64,000 bases of DNA from Candidatus Zixiibacteriota bacterium (GCA_011773985.1 WVWN01000001.1:45614-109613); one strand, 5' to 3'; shown: positions 7,982 through 19,309, numbered from the stretch's first letter. Translations and numbers: made by a program. The notes: generated by a model not told the origin, from the letters alone.

Positions 7982-10528
7982 TTAGCGCGGCCGCGGCATA
8001 ATGCCGCGCGCGGGCCTGATATCCTCTTCGGTAGATGGGATGCGCGCGGGCCTTTGCCATAGGCCGTAGAAGTTTCTGGTCTTGAAATAGTAGGCGCCGT
8101 TTTTTCGGAAGAGTAAGAAATTCGTCCCCACGCCGTCGACGTAGGGTATTACCTCGCGGTCGAGTTTCATCAGCGCCGCCTCCTCCCAGCTTATCCCTTC
8201 TTTTTTCTTGTGCCAGAAGGGCCCGAGCCAACGGATGAGTTTTTGGAGGCGGGCGTTCCCGGCGGCGTCTTTTTTCTGGATGGGGAATTTTTTGCGGCCG
8301 CGCGAATATTCATAGAGGTCCCGTCGGAACCGCGCCGCGAAAGGCGCGACGTCGCCCTCGCAATCGTTTAAAAAGTAATCGACCCCCTCGTTGTGCGCCG
8401 GCGTCGCCGGGTCGTCGTAGACCTCGGTTATAATGACGCGGAGCGCGGCGGGGCCCGCGTTGTACATCGAGCCCGCGAGCTTGACGCGGTTAACGCGCCC
8501 TTTTTCCGAAGCCCAGGATAGGACGCCGTCGCCGGCCGTCGCCTCGGCGAAAGCCGGCCCGAACGCTTTGGCGTTGGCCTGGTCCACGACCTCGCGGAGG
8601 AACTGCGTGCCGATCTCGACGTTGAAGCGCGCGACGTTGCGCACGGCGTAGCGCGAATTTCGCGGCAGACGGTTCAGACGGGTGGCGACCGGGCCGCGCG
8701 GCGTCGGATAGCTTATCTTATAGTTCGTTCCCTTTATGAGGTCCGCGGTGCACTGCATGTAGCCGGTGGCCGAACCCCGCCCGCGCCCCACGCGGTAGCA
8801 GATGCCGTCCGCCAGCGTGTGGACGAAGCCGCATTCCTGATACGATATGGCCATAACGAGGGCCACGAAGTCGGCGTCCGAGGGGTCGTATTTTTCGCCG
8901 GGGGTCGGCGCGCCCGAGCTCGGCGGCGCCCGATAGCGTCGCCGTTCCGCGTTGACGCGCGTTCCAACTTCCCAAAAGGTATGATACAGGCTGTGGTGGG
9001 GGTCTCGCTCGTCGTAGGCTTGGAAATTGTCGAACTCGCGCAGGGATAACTTCGCCGGGAAACCCTCGATCGTAAATTTTTGATTAAATAGGTGTTCGAG
9101 CGTAGGCGGGCCGATGATGCGGCCGAGCTCTTCGGCGGTCGCGGCGTAACCTCGGGCCGGCGGCAAGTTGTCCACTTCGTCGAGTATCCGCTCCTCCGCC
9201 GACGTGTCGTACGGCAGTCGCACCCTCAGCTCCGCGAGCTTGGATACCAATTCGTCGTCGTAGACGCCGGAAATATTTCTGAGGGGCCTATATTCGTACG
9301 CGGGGTCGCACTCCGCGAGCGTGGAGAGGGCCAGGTTTACGGTGCGCTTGACGTAGTAGACGGCGCCGGAGGCGACTGCGGCCCCGCCCGCGCCGACGGG
9401 CGAGTAGTAGAGGAACCCCGGCTGCCCGAAGTTTCGGCCGGGCACGTAGATTCGTTCGACGCCTTCGATCGGCCCCAGGATGGGGTGGCTTGCCCGCGGG
9501 CTGTAATAGGGGAAGGCGTTGCGACCTCGGTCGTCTTGCGCGATTATAGGTTGCGGATTTCGACGCGGGTCGGAAGAGGCGGGCAGAACGGCGACGGTCA
9601 GGTATTGCGATTTGGCGTCGGGGGGAAAGGCGTAGAATACGTCGCGCCCGCTTTTAACCGAGATGCGCACGTCGTATAGACCCGGCGGCACGGGCTTATA
9701 GGCTTTGGGCCCCGTATTCGCGACGCCGTACCACGTAAATTCGTTGCGGGGTTTTCTGCCCAGGCGGAGCGGAAAGCCGGACGAGGGGGCGACGTAGCTG
9801 TCGCTCGCGGCCTCGAAGACCTTTTCTTGGCCCCCCGGCGCGCGAGCGAATATCTCCAAGACGACGGCGTCGTTGGCGCGGGGCGGCGGGTCCAACGAGT
9901 AGCGAAACGTCGTGGCCAGCGCCTGCCGCGCCGGGTCCTCGTCTGCGTATAATCGGAAATCGGCCTCCTCGAGCGTTACCTCCAGAAAGCCCTCGTTGTC
10001 GAAGTAACCGCCCTCGGGGCCGGCTGCCGTCAACCGGTCCACGACGCGAAGACGGGCCCCGCGGCCGCGGCCCGCGACGTAGTACGTGTAGCGGTGGTTG
10101 GCCTTGTCTCGCACGTCGGCGGAGGCGAGGCGGTCGTCAATGACGAGCGACGAGCGGGGCGTATCGAAAGGGTCGCTTTGGGTTATGTACTCCGCGTCGT
10201 AGCGCCTCCCGTCGCTCGCGCCCACGTACGTCCCCCGGACCGTTAATTTGTATAGTTTGCCCGGGAGCATCGTGTGGGGCAGCGTTATTTCCGTGCCGTC
10301 GGTGGGGAGGAGGACGACGCCGGGGTCGGCCTTATCGAAGGGGGTCAGGACGAGTACGAGCGAGGCGGTCGCGGCCGCCGCGGCCTTGAGCTTGGTCCGG
10401 AGCGGTCGCCCGCGCAGGTAGCGTACGACCGCGGCCGCGGCGCTCAGGGAGAAGCTGAGTGCTGCCAATATGGCGCGAAGGCCGGCGACCGCCCACGCGC
10501 CGAGGATGCGTAGGACGCGTGTCACCAT
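7982..10528 (-). CDS. Membrane-anchored lytic transglycosylase-like protein
   Basis: 848 residues from the ATG at 10528. The longer open frame to 11221 overlaps a better gene and is Arg/Pro-rich nonsense. Two hydrophobic segments lie in the first 65 residues, then a long extracytoplasmic region of beta-sandwich character (about 70-520). A C-terminal SLT-like domain has the three family motifs: YQECGF with catalytic Glu565, GYMQ (about 589-592) and YNAG (Y689). These enzymes cleave peptidoglycan, often to let a large assembly pass. The start overlaps the upstream stop by 7 nt (ATGGTGA), so the two proteins are probably made in equal amounts. Confidence 0.75.
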   Translation of the reverse strand: MVTRVLRILGAWAVAGLRAILAALSFSLSAAAAVVRYLRGRPLRTKLKAAAAATASLVLVLTPFDKADPGVVLLPTDGTEITLPHTMLPGKLYKLTVRGTYVGASDGRRYDAEYITQSDPFDTPRSSLVIDDRLASADVRDKANHRYTYYVAGRGRGARLRVVDRLTAAGPEGGYFDNEGFLEVTLEEADFRLYADEDPARQALATTFRYSLDPPPRANDAVVLEIFARAPGGQEKVFEAASDSYVAPSSGFPLRLGRKPRNEFTWYGVANTGPKAYKPVPPGLYDVRISVKSGRDVFYAFPPDAKSQYLTVAVLPASSDPRRNPQPIIAQDDRGRNAFPYYSPRASHPILGPIEGVERIYVPGRNFGQPGFLYYSPVGAGGAAVASGAVYYVKRTVNLALSTLAECDPAYEYRPLRNISGVYDDELVSKLAELRVRLPYDTSAEERILDEVDNLPPARGYAATAEELGRIIGPPTLEHLFNQKFTIEGFPAKLSLREFDNFQAYDERDPHHSLYHTFWEVGTRVNAERRRYRAPPSSGAPTPGEKYDPSDADFVALVMAISYQECGFVHTLADGICYRVGRGRGSATGYMQCTADLIKGTNYKISYPTPRGPVATRLNRLPRNSRYAVRNVARFNVEIGTQFLREVVDQANAKAFGPAFAEATAGDGVLSWASEKGRVNRVKLAGSMYNAGPAALRVIITEVYDDPATPAHNEGVDYFLNDCEGDVAPFAARFRRDLYEYSRGRKKFPIQKKDAAGNARLQKLIRWLGPFWHKKKEGISWEEAALMKLDREVIPYVDGVGTNFLLFRKNGAYYFKTRNFYGLWQRPARIPSTEEDIRPARGIMPRPR

Positions 10529-11388
10529 ACGACGCGGATAAAGGTTGTAAAGATTGCCCAGATGCCGGCTAGGGTAAAGGCCGTGGCCGCGGTTATGTAA
10601 ACGGTCCGCAATAGGACCCTGCGCCGTCGGGCGGCGCGGTTGACGTTGGCGAAGTCGTATTCTACTTGCGGCCAGGCTTGGGGAAAAAGGAGTATAAGGC
10701 CCAGCGCGAGGGCGAGGTCGAGACTGAGCGAGGCCGTGAGGACCGAGGGCCAGGGTAGCTCGTGGAGTTTGAGCGCGAGGCCGCCGGCGAACGTGAGCGC
10801 GCAGATGTTCGCGAACGCCAAGTTGAAATGGCGCGAGCGGAGCCAACCCCACTTGCCGCCCGCCTCGGTCAGCGTTTCGTTTAACGCGCGAAAGAGGCGC
10901 TCGAGAGGTCCGTGGTCGTCCCCCGTGGCCCATATGTACGAACGGTCCGAGGCCGGGTGGTTCTTCAGCTGTATCAATACGTTGGCGGCCGGCGACAGGA
11001 ACGATATCTTCAACATCCGGGGGCGAATTTTGCGTTGGCGCTCGAGCCAGGTTAAAAAGGGTTCCACCCCCCGGTAACGACAAGTTCGCTCGTCCCCCCC
11101 GACGGCGAAGTCGAGCTCGAAGTAAGGGCGTAGCTTCCGCAAGATTTTTTCGTAATAAGCGAGCGTAAGGTTGGCGAGTTCGGCCGTCGGCACGCCCTCT
11201 TCCCGTCGGGCCGCGTACCACCGCCGCGTCGTCCGGTCCGCCTCGCCGCGAGCGTATTTGAAAAAAATGCTGTTTAGTTTCTTCAAGAGAGCCGGCGAGG
11301 CCCGCGTGGCCTTTATCTTCCGGAATATTTCGAACCGGCCGGCGCCCTCGGCGTGGCGCGCGAGGGGCTTTATTTTTACGCTCGGCAT
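10522..11388 (-). CDS. Membrane protein coupled to the transglycosylase gene
   Basis: 288 residues from the ATG at 11388, chosen because AAGGGG lies just before it; the ATG at 11400 adds four residues. The first 190 residues are basic and soluble (cytoplasmic by charge). The last third holds three or four hydrophobic helices (about 195-215, 220-240, 262-285). No family recognised. It is first in a two-gene unit with the transglycosylase and has its own strong promoter. The pair may form a membrane complex in which this protein controls or anchors the wall-cutting enzyme; that is inference. Confidence 0.7.
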   Translation of the reverse strand: MPSVKIKPLARHAEGAGRFEIFRKIKATRASPALLKKLNSIFFKYARGEADRTTRRWYAARREEGVPTAELANLTLAYYEKILRKLRPYFELDFAVGGDERTCRYRGVEPFLTWLERQRKIRPRMLKISFLSPAANVLIQLKNHPASDRSYIWATGDDHGPLERLFRALNETLTEAGGKWGWLRSRHFNLAFANICALTFAGGLALKLHELPWPSVLTASLSLDLALALGLILLFPQAWPQVEYDFANVNRAARRRRVLLRTVYITAATAFTLAGIWAIFTTFIRVVW

Positions 11389-11411
11389 ATTCCCCTTCAT
11401 TCTAGTTTGCG

Positions 11412-11439
11412 ATTATACTAAAAAAAGGCGGGCCGTCAA
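11412..11439 (-). promoter_or_regulatory. Sigma-70-type promoter TTGACG-N16-TATAAT
   Basis: On the minus strand, -35 TTGACG covers 11439-11434 and -10 TATAAT covers 11417-11412 with a 16-bp spacer. It drives the gene starting at 11388. The -35 box lies inside the loop of the ahcY terminator. Confidence 0.75.
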
Positions 11440-11445
11440 CCCGCC
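11420..11445 (-). terminator. Intrinsic terminator after ahcY
   Basis: Minus-strand hairpin GGCGGG / CCCGCC with loop TTGACGG, followed by seven T. It ends the metK-ahcY transcript 23 nt after the ahcY stop. Confidence 0.8.
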
Positions 11446-11468
11446 TCGGCGCCGCGCGGAGTTGCGCG

Positions 11469-13903
<2,435 letters not shown>

Positions 13904-14119
13904 ACTACCTCCTGGGCGGGCCGGCGGCGCGCCCGTGGGTCCTGGCGCGTCGCCCGTTCGAAACGGGGCCCTATACGGCGGACAGTAACTTCAAAATTAG
14001 CATATTAATTAATCCAAATCAAATTAAAATTTCATCTCGTTTAACTAACTGGCGCACCCCCCCGTCGGTTCCCGGTCAATTTTAAGCCAACCCTTCAGCC
14101 GTGCGCGGATTTATAAGGC

Positions 14120-14148
14120 TTAGTTTTAAAGGGAAAATATGTTAAAAT
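14120..14148 (+). promoter_or_regulatory. Probable promoter of tRNA-Leu / tig
   Basis: TTAGTT (14120) and TAAAAT (14143-14148) are 17 bp apart in an AT-rich stretch, about 35 nt before the tRNA. The -35 match is only moderate. Confidence 0.4.
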
Positions 14149-14182
14149 AAAAGTTCGAAGAACGTACGGGCTTCGGGCGGAC

Positions 14183-14264
14183 GCGAGAGTGGCGGAACTG
14201 GCAGACGCGCCGGCCTTAGGAGCCGGTGGCCTCGGCCGTGCGGGTTCGAGTCCCGCCTCTCGCA
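14183..14264 (+). tRNA. tRNA-Leu(TAG)
   Basis: Acceptor arms GCGAGAG and CTCTCGC pair perfectly with discriminator A. The anticodon loop is CTTAGGA (anticodon TAG), the TTCGAGT loop is normal, and the long variable arm is typical of class II tRNA. The 82-nt gene has no encoded CCA. It lies just upstream of the trigger factor gene. Confidence 0.95.
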
Positions 14265-14287
14265 AATTTATTATTTAAAAAAATTAT

Positions 14288-15499
14288 ATGGTTGAGGTAA
14301 CGAAAAAGGGCAAGAACACGGTCCGCTTGGAGGTGGAGATACCGCCGGCGGAGGTCCAGGCCAAGGCGGCCGAGGTCTACGCCGAGCTTGCCCGAACGGT
14401 CAAAGTGCCGGGCTTCCGGAAGGGTAAAACGCCGCGGCGGATTCTCAAACGCTCGTACGCCGACCAGGTCCTGCGGACGGTGGTGGACGAGCTCTTGCCG
14501 TTGGCCTTCGAACGCGCCGCCGCCGAGCTCGAGCTCGACGTCGTGAGTTCGCCGCGCTACCACGTCGCGTCGGCGAGTGAGGAGGGTCCCATCGCCTTCG
14601 CCGCGGAGGTGGCGGTCTTCCCCGAGATAACCTTGCCCGATTATTCCAAATTCGTTATAAAGCGCGACCGTCGTAGCATAAGCGACGAAGACGTCGCCCG
14701 GGCGCTCGAGGACCTCCGCCAGGTGAACGCCCGCCTCGAGCCCGTCGAGGGCCGCGGCAGCCTCGACGGCGACTTGGTGGTTTTGAAGTTCCTCGAGGAG
14801 GACCCGCCGGAAGGGTTTTCGCAGCCGACCGTCGGGGTATGGGCCCGCGTCCGCGAGGAGGGCGACTCGTTCGGCGCTCAGGTCCTGGGCAAAGCGGTCG
14901 GCGATACCTTCGCGCTGGCTATAGAGTATCCCGCCGATTATCCGTCGAGGAAGCACGCCGGCAAGAAGGTCCAGGCGCCCGTAGAAGTTATGGAGGTCAA
15001 GAAGAGGGTCCCGCCGGAGCTCGGCGACGAGTTCGCCAAGGACCTGGGCGAGGGTACCCTCGCGGACCTTCGGGCCCACGTCAAGGGCCGCCTCGAGGCG
15101 CGCGCCGAGGAGATGTCGTACGTGAACGCCTACGGGCGGCTCGTCGAAGATGTCACGGCCCACGCCGACGTGCCCTTGGACGACTGGTTCGTGGAGCGTT
15201 TTTTGACCGCGGGAGAAGACGAACCGGCCCCGAAGGGCGATAAGGACCGCGCCGAGCGGACGGCCGCGGCCCGGCGCGAGCTGAGTCGCTATTTCGTCAT
15301 ACGCGAGCTTGCACGGCGCGAAGACGTGGCGGTAACCGCGGAGGAGGTGCGCGACGCTATGGCAGCGCGTACTTCCCGGGCGGGAGCGCCGCCCGAGCGC
15401 CCCGCGGCGGCCTACGAACGCCTCCTCAACGAGAAGTTGGCCGCGAAACTTATACCTCGGGCAGGCGCGAGCGAGGGAGGTAAGGCCGACGCAAGTTAA
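14288..15499 (+). CDS. tig: Trigger factor
   Basis: 403 residues. The N-terminal ribosome-binding domain has the GFRKGKTPR signature (about 42-50) that contacts the large ribosomal subunit. A FKBP-like prolyl isomerase region follows at about 150-240 (GDLVVLKF...) and then the helical C-terminal chaperone domain. The protein binds nascent chains at the exit tunnel. Somewhat shorter than the 430 residues usual in proteobacteria, with a Glu/Lys/Ala-rich tail. It starts 24 nt after tRNA-Leu, and an AT-rich leader precedes the ATG. Confidence 0.95.
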   Translation: MVEVTKKGKNTVRLEVEIPPAEVQAKAAEVYAELARTVKVPGFRKGKTPRRILKRSYADQVLRTVVDELLPLAFERAAAELELDVVSSPRYHVASASEEGPIAFAAEVAVFPEITLPDYSKFVIKRDRRSISDEDVARALEDLRQVNARLEPVEGRGSLDGDLVVLKFLEEDPPEGFSQPTVGVWARVREEGDSFGAQVLGKAVGDTFALAIEYPADYPSRKHAGKKVQAPVEVMEVKKRVPPELGDEFAKDLGEGTLADLRAHVKGRLEARAEEMSYVNAYGRLVEDVTAHADVPLDDWFVERFLTAGEDEPAPKGDKDRAERTAAARRELSRYFVIRELARREDVAVTAEEVRDAMAARTSRAGAPPERPAAAYERLLNEKLAAKLIPRAGASEGGKADAS

Positions 15500-15548
15500 A
15501 ACGCCCAACGCCGACGTCGTCGACAGGTGCGAGCTCTTCGGCGGCCGG

Positions 15549-16253
15549 TTGCTCTTGGCGCAGCCGCGCGAGGGTTACCGCTTCTCCGTAGATTCGATCC
15601 TTCTCGCGTGGTGGGTGGCGTTCGAGGCGGACGACCGGATTTTGGACGCGGGCTGCGGCGTGGGCGTCGTGGGCCTCGCGCTCGCCCGGTGCCGGGGCGC
15701 ACGTGACGTTACGGGCGTCGAGCTCCAGGGGGACCTTGCCGCGTTGGCGCGCGCGAACGTCGCCGAAAACAGGGCCTCGGCCTGGATGTCCGTCGTGGAG
15801 GCGGACTTGCGCGAACTGCCGCCGGCGTTCGGCAACCGCTTCGACGTCGTGTGCGCCAACCCGCCTTTCCGCGAGGCCGGCGCCGGGCGGTTGAATCCGG
15901 CCCCGGAGAAGGCGGCCGCGCGCCACGAGCTGACGTTGACAATCGGGGACCTCGCGCTCGCCGCGGCGTTTGCCCTAAAGCGTGGCGGTCGTTTTTACTT
16001 CGTCCACCGGCCTCGCCGCCTCGGAGAAATCTTTTCCGCGCTCGGCGGCGCGGGCTTCCGCGTTGAGCGGCTCCGCTTCGTACAGCCGCGCGAGGGTGCG
16101 CGTGCGAACCTCGTGCTCGTGGCCTCTCGATTGGGCGGCGCTTGCGAGACGGTCGTCATGAGGCCGCTCGTAATTTACGGGCGCGAAGGCGCGTACGCCG
16201 ACGAGGTGGCGGCGATCTACGAAGGCCGAGGGCGGCCTTTATACGAAGACTGA
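15549..16253 (+). CDS. TrmN6-like tRNA (adenine-N6) methyltransferase
   Basis: At least 234 residues from TTG at 15549. SAM-binding motif I is LDAGCGVGVVGLALA, and the catalytic N6-adenine motif NPPF is present (about residue 102). The best relatives are tRNA1(Val) A37 methyltransferases of the YfiC/TrmN6 group. Oddity: the typical family segment ELFGGRLLLAQPREGYRFS begins before the TTG (from about 15531), and the frame stays open into tig, yet no ATG, GTG or TTG lies in frame between 15423 and 15549. The true start may be a rare codon, or a frame error may be present. Three nucleotides separate its stop from the next ATG. Confidence 0.8.
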   Translation: MLLAQPREGYRFSVDSILLAWWVAFEADDRILDAGCGVGVVGLALARCRGARDVTGVELQGDLAALARANVAENRASAWMSVVEADLRELPPAFGNRFDVVCANPPFREAGAGRLNPAPEKAAARHELTLTIGDLALAAAFALKRGGRFYFVHRPRRLGEIFSALGGAGFRVERLRFVQPREGARANLVLVASRLGGACETVVMRPLVIYGREGAYADEVAAIYEGRGRPLYED

Positions 16254-16255
16254 AT

Positions 16256-17329
16256 ATGAAAGGTTTACGATTAAAGAGTAGCGTAGTGCTGCGCGACGCC
16301 GCGGCGTTTCCCATCCTGTTGGTCGGCGTCTTCACGTTGGTCGCGCTGAGTACGAGAGACGAACAGGCCTTGCTCGAAGACCGCCTTTTCGCGGGCATAG
16401 GCGGCGACTATCGCGAAGTCAACTTCGGCGTACACGGGACCGCCGGCGTCTATCCCATTCGCATAAAATATTTCGACAATCCGGACTATCACGGCCCGCC
16501 CGTCATCCTGGTCCACGGCATGGGCACCTCGGACGCCTATTTCTGGCGCGTCCGCGGCGAGGTCGAGGTGTTCGCCGGCTTCATATATTCGGAGCGGCGC
16601 AATATAGCCGCCGTGGGCCACGCGCAGGGGCTTGTGGACCTCGGCTACGACGTCGTAACTTATACTTATCCGGACTCGCGCGACCGTCCGCTGGAGTACC
16701 AGGCCTACGACCTTGCGCGCATAATAAAGTGGACCAAGGAAAAGTTCATCGTCAAAAAAGTTATTTTATTGGGGCACAGCGTGGGCGGCCTCGTGTGCCG
16801 TTATTACGTAGAATCGGGCCAGCCCGGCCGGAAGAATTACCAGTTTCCCTATAAAGAGAAGAGCGGCTATAAGTGGAACCGCTTCTTCAGCATATCCGAT
16901 TTCGAGATTCGGCGCCTTAGCTACCGGTACGACGTCGCCAAGCTCCTCCTCATCGCGACCCCCAGTTACGGCAGCCTGAAAGAGGAGGGCCGCGACTACA
17001 ACAGCCCCGCCCTCTACGAGATGAAGGAGAACAGCGACTTCGTGAGGTGGCTCGAAGAGGGCCGCCAAAACGCCGAGGCCAAGGGTTACAAAAGGCCGCC
17101 CGTTTACGTCTTCGTCGGCAACGCGTACGAGAACTATATGGGCGAGGGGCCCCTCGACTTCGGCGACGGCATCGTGACCGTCACCTCCGCGGTCGGCCCG
17201 TTCGGCGACGACGCTCGAGCCGAGGTCTTCTACTTCGACCTCGACCACTTCGAGCTTGCCCTCGACGGCGAGGTGCTCGCGAAGGTGTATACGGTTTTAA
17301 ATAAGGAGGAGGCCGAGCCGGCGTCGTAA
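16256..17329 (+). CDS. Alpha/beta hydrolase, lipase-like, membrane-anchored
   Basis: 357 residues from the ATG at 16256; the longer open frame upstream overlaps the methyltransferase. A hydrophobic N-terminal segment (about 14-32) is a signal anchor. The hydrolase core has an HGMG oxyanion strand (about 88) and the nucleophile elbow GHSVGG (about residue 175), with an acidic loop GDGIVTV and a late LDHFELAL histidine as likely triad members. The fold is that of lipases and esterases of the LipA/PGAP1-like type. It probably acts outside the cytoplasm. Substrate unknown. A terminator follows. Confidence 0.8.
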   Translation: MKGLRLKSSVVLRDAAAFPILLVGVFTLVALSTRDEQALLEDRLFAGIGGDYREVNFGVHGTAGVYPIRIKYFDNPDYHGPPVILVHGMGTSDAYFWRVRGEVEVFAGFIYSERRNIAAVGHAQGLVDLGYDVVTYTYPDSRDRPLEYQAYDLARIIKWTKEKFIVKKVILLGHSVGGLVCRYYVESGQPGRKNYQFPYKEKSGYKWNRFFSISDFEIRRLSYRYDVAKLLLIATPSYGSLKEEGRDYNSPALYEMKENSDFVRWLEEGRQNAEAKGYKRPPVYVFVGNAYENYMGEGPLDFGDGIVTVTSAVGPFGDDARAEVFYFDLDHFELALDGEVLAKVYTVLNKEEAEPAS

Positions 17330-17359
17330 ATCGTAAAACACAAGTAGGTAAAAATAAGG

Positions 17360-17382
17360 CCGCCCCGAAGGGCGGTTTTTTA
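17360..17382 (+). terminator. Intrinsic terminator after the hydrolase gene
   Basis: CCGCCC and GGGCGG pair around CGAA and are followed by six T. Near-identical hairpins stand at 19717 and 20893, all preceded by an A-rich AATAAGG-like stretch. Confidence 0.85.
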
Positions 17383-17423
17383 ATGAGCCTACTCGCGAGC
17401 GGTTCCGCGTAAACGCGAGACAT

Positions 17424-17455
17424 GTAGGGGCCGGTCTTTAGACCGGCCCGCCCCC
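17424..17455. repeat. GTAGGGGC-type palindrome, copy 1
   Basis: GTAGG precedes the arms GGGCCGGTCT / AGACCGGCCC with a 2-nt loop. A second, loop-free palindrome, AAGGGGCTTAAGCCCCTT, stands at 17492-17509, 9 nt past the stop of the NHL gene. Related palindromes are at 19545 and 20850. Confidence 0.5.
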
Positions 17456-17517
17456 GCGCGAAACGGCTCGAGCTGAAGGTCGGCCTTGGACAAGGGGCTT
17501 AAGCCCCTTACCATACC

Positions 17518-18489
17518 CTACTTGAACAACGCCTTGATCCGCCCAACCGACGAGGGTACGACCGCGGGAAAAGTTTCCCGGAAGTATTGGATGCGATGGT
17601 TATAAGAATCCGCCACGTGGACGCGAGTACCGTTCGCTAGAGGTACTACCCCGAGCGGCCTGTTGAATTGGCCGTTGCCGCTGCCGTGTGACCCCCACTT
17701 GCCGATAAAAGAGCCGCTCGACGTAAAGTATTGGATGCGGGAATTGCCGGTGTCCGTAATAAAAATTACACCGTCAGTCGTGCCGCCCACGCCGCCGGGG
17801 TAAACGAATTGGCCGTCCCCCGTTCCGTACGAGCCCCACAAACCGAGGAAGCTCCCGCTCGAGGTGAAATATTGGACGCGGTGGTTGCCCCGGTCCGCAA
17901 CGTAGACCAGGGAGTTAGTCGATAGAAAACCTAAGCCTCTGGGAGTGTCGAATTGGCCATTGCCGGTGCCGTACGAGCCCCACTTGCCGAGGAACGAGCC
18001 GCTCGAGGTGAAGTACTGGACGCGGTTATTGTACCATTCGGTGACGTAAACGTTGCCGTTGGGCGCGACGGTTATACTCGTAGGTTGGTTGAACTCGCCG
18101 TTGCCCGTACCGAGCTTACCCCATTTGCCGAGAAACGACCCCGTCGCCGTGAAGTATTGGACGCGGTCGTTCTGCGTGTCGGCTACGTACACGTTGCCGT
18201 TGGGAGCTACTACAACGCCCTCGGGATGGCTGAAATTCCCGTTACCGGTACCGTAGGTACCCCAACTACCTCGAAAAGAGCCGTTCCACGTGAAATATTG
18301 GACGCGATGGTTATACTCGTCCGCGACGTAGACGTTACCGTTAGGCGCTAAGGCAATTCCAATAGGCCAATTGAATTGGCCCTCCCCCGACCCCAACGAG
18401 CCCCACTTGCCCTCGTAAACGTAGTCGGCAAACGCCGGTAACGCCGCGGTAACAAGAACCACGGCCCCTAAAAACGCGTTCCTTTTCAT
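17518..18489 (-). CDS. Secreted six-bladed NHL-repeat protein with C-terminal KALF tag
   Basis: 323 residues. A signal peptide (MKRNAFLGAVVLVTAALPAFA) precedes six NHL-type repeats of about 47 residues, each with the frame G-x-G-x-G-x-F-x-x-P...VYVAD...N-x-RVQYFT...G-S-F-L-G-x-WG, so one closed six-bladed propeller. NHL propellers bind protein, carbohydrate or nucleic acid; no catalytic residues are evident. The last 14 residues, VVPSSVGRIKALFK, match a tag shared with other secreted proteins nearby. A GGAGGAG ribosome site fixes the start. Nearest relatives in the window are at 19885 and the remnant at 19570. Confidence 0.9.
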   Translation of the reverse strand: MKRNAFLGAVVLVTAALPAFADYVYEGKWGSLGSGEGQFNWPIGIALAPNGNVYVADEYNHRVQYFTWNGSFRGSWGTYGTGNGNFSHPEGVVVAPNGNVYVADTQNDRVQYFTATGSFLGKWGKLGTGNGEFNQPTSITVAPNGNVYVTEWYNNRVQYFTSSGSFLGKWGSYGTGNGQFDTPRGLGFLSTNSLVYVADRGNHRVQYFTSSGSFLGLWGSYGTGDGQFVYPGGVGGTTDGVIFITDTGNSRIQYFTSSGSFIGKWGSHGSGNGQFNRPLGVVPLANGTRVHVADSYNHRIQYFRETFPAVVPSSVGRIKALFK

Positions 18490-18563
18490 CTCGGCTCCTC
18501 CGCGCGCAATACCGGACCGCTAAACGAGGGCCCGGGCATAACTGCGCGAACGGCCAGCCGCCC

Positions 18564-19301
18564 CTACTCGAACAGCGCCTTCACCCGCCCAAGCGACGCC
18601 GGCAAGACCGCTACCGTTTTGATATATATGTAAATGCGGTCCGTCGCGTCGTCGGCGACGAACAACGTGACGGAGTAATCGTTATCCGTAGTCGCATCCC
18701 AGTCGGCCCCCACAGGCGTCTCAATCCCGGTTATTACCGGGACGCCGTTCTCGTATATGGTGTGAGTCGCCGCGTCCGCTATTAACGTCGTCTGGTAACC
18801 GCAACAGGCCGTCGGCCGCGAGCCAGGGCCCTTGAACGTACTTACCAACGACCCTGTGTCCTCATTGACCACGGCTATTATGTTACGGTCCGGAATTGCT
18901 ATATAAAGGTTGCGCGGAGACCACCTCAAGTCCATATCGGCCGGGCGTGCGACAGGACATAGGAATGAACTTATTACGGACCCAGTTTCTGTGACCTTGT
19001 ATATCCAAGAAGTTCGGTTATTAGAAACGTAGAACCCGCTTAAAGGACTACCGGTTATGCCCCACGCGCCAGCGCCGCCAGGTGCCGGGAAACTCGATAA
19101 GATAGACCCGTTTAACAGATAATACCAGTATACGTATGGCGTGGAGCCGGCGCTAACAACATAACCCCTCGATATCGAGTATACTTGGTACCCACGGGGG
19201 TTAGATACGGGCGTAGGGTACGACGCTACGAACCGCCACGCACATACGAACGGTACTACAATAAAACCAAAGTAAAAGGCTGCGGCTATAGCCTTCTTCA
19301 T
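18564..19301 (-). CDS. Secreted propeller-like protein with KALF tag
   Basis: 245 residues from the ATG at 19301; a GTG codon directly before it could add one residue. GGAGAG lies upstream. A signal peptide covers about the first 21 residues. The rest carries repeated blade-like units of the type GSILSSFPAP, GSVISSFLCP, GSLVSTFKGP, about 45 residues apart, suggesting a different propeller family from the NHL proteins. It ends VLPASLGRVKALFE, the shared tag. It is homologous to the frameshifted gene at 29168. Function unknown; cell-surface location is inferred. Confidence 0.8.
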   Translation of the reverse strand: MKKAIAAAFYFGFIVVPFVCAWRFVASYPTPVSNPRGYQVYSISRGYVVSAGSTPYVYWYYLLNGSILSSFPAPGGAGAWGITGSPLSGFYVSNNRTSWIYKVTETGSVISSFLCPVARPADMDLRWSPRNLYIAIPDRNIIAVVNEDTGSLVSTFKGPGSRPTACCGYQTTLIADAATHTIYENGVPVITGIETPVGADWDATTDNDYSVTLFVADDATDRIYIYIKTVAVLPASLGRVKALFE

Positions 19302-19309
19302 CACATTTA

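Noticed and set aside
10529..11221. Open frame extending the transglycosylase gene upstream to 11221
   Set aside because: Arg/Pro/Gly-rich translation with no hydrophobic or domain pattern, and it overlaps a convincing membrane-protein gene in another frame.
13904..13990. Possible SAM riboswitch in the metK leader
   Set aside because: Only a short CCCGTT/AACGGG hairpin is visible; the conserved core of known SAM or SAH riboswitches is not seen.
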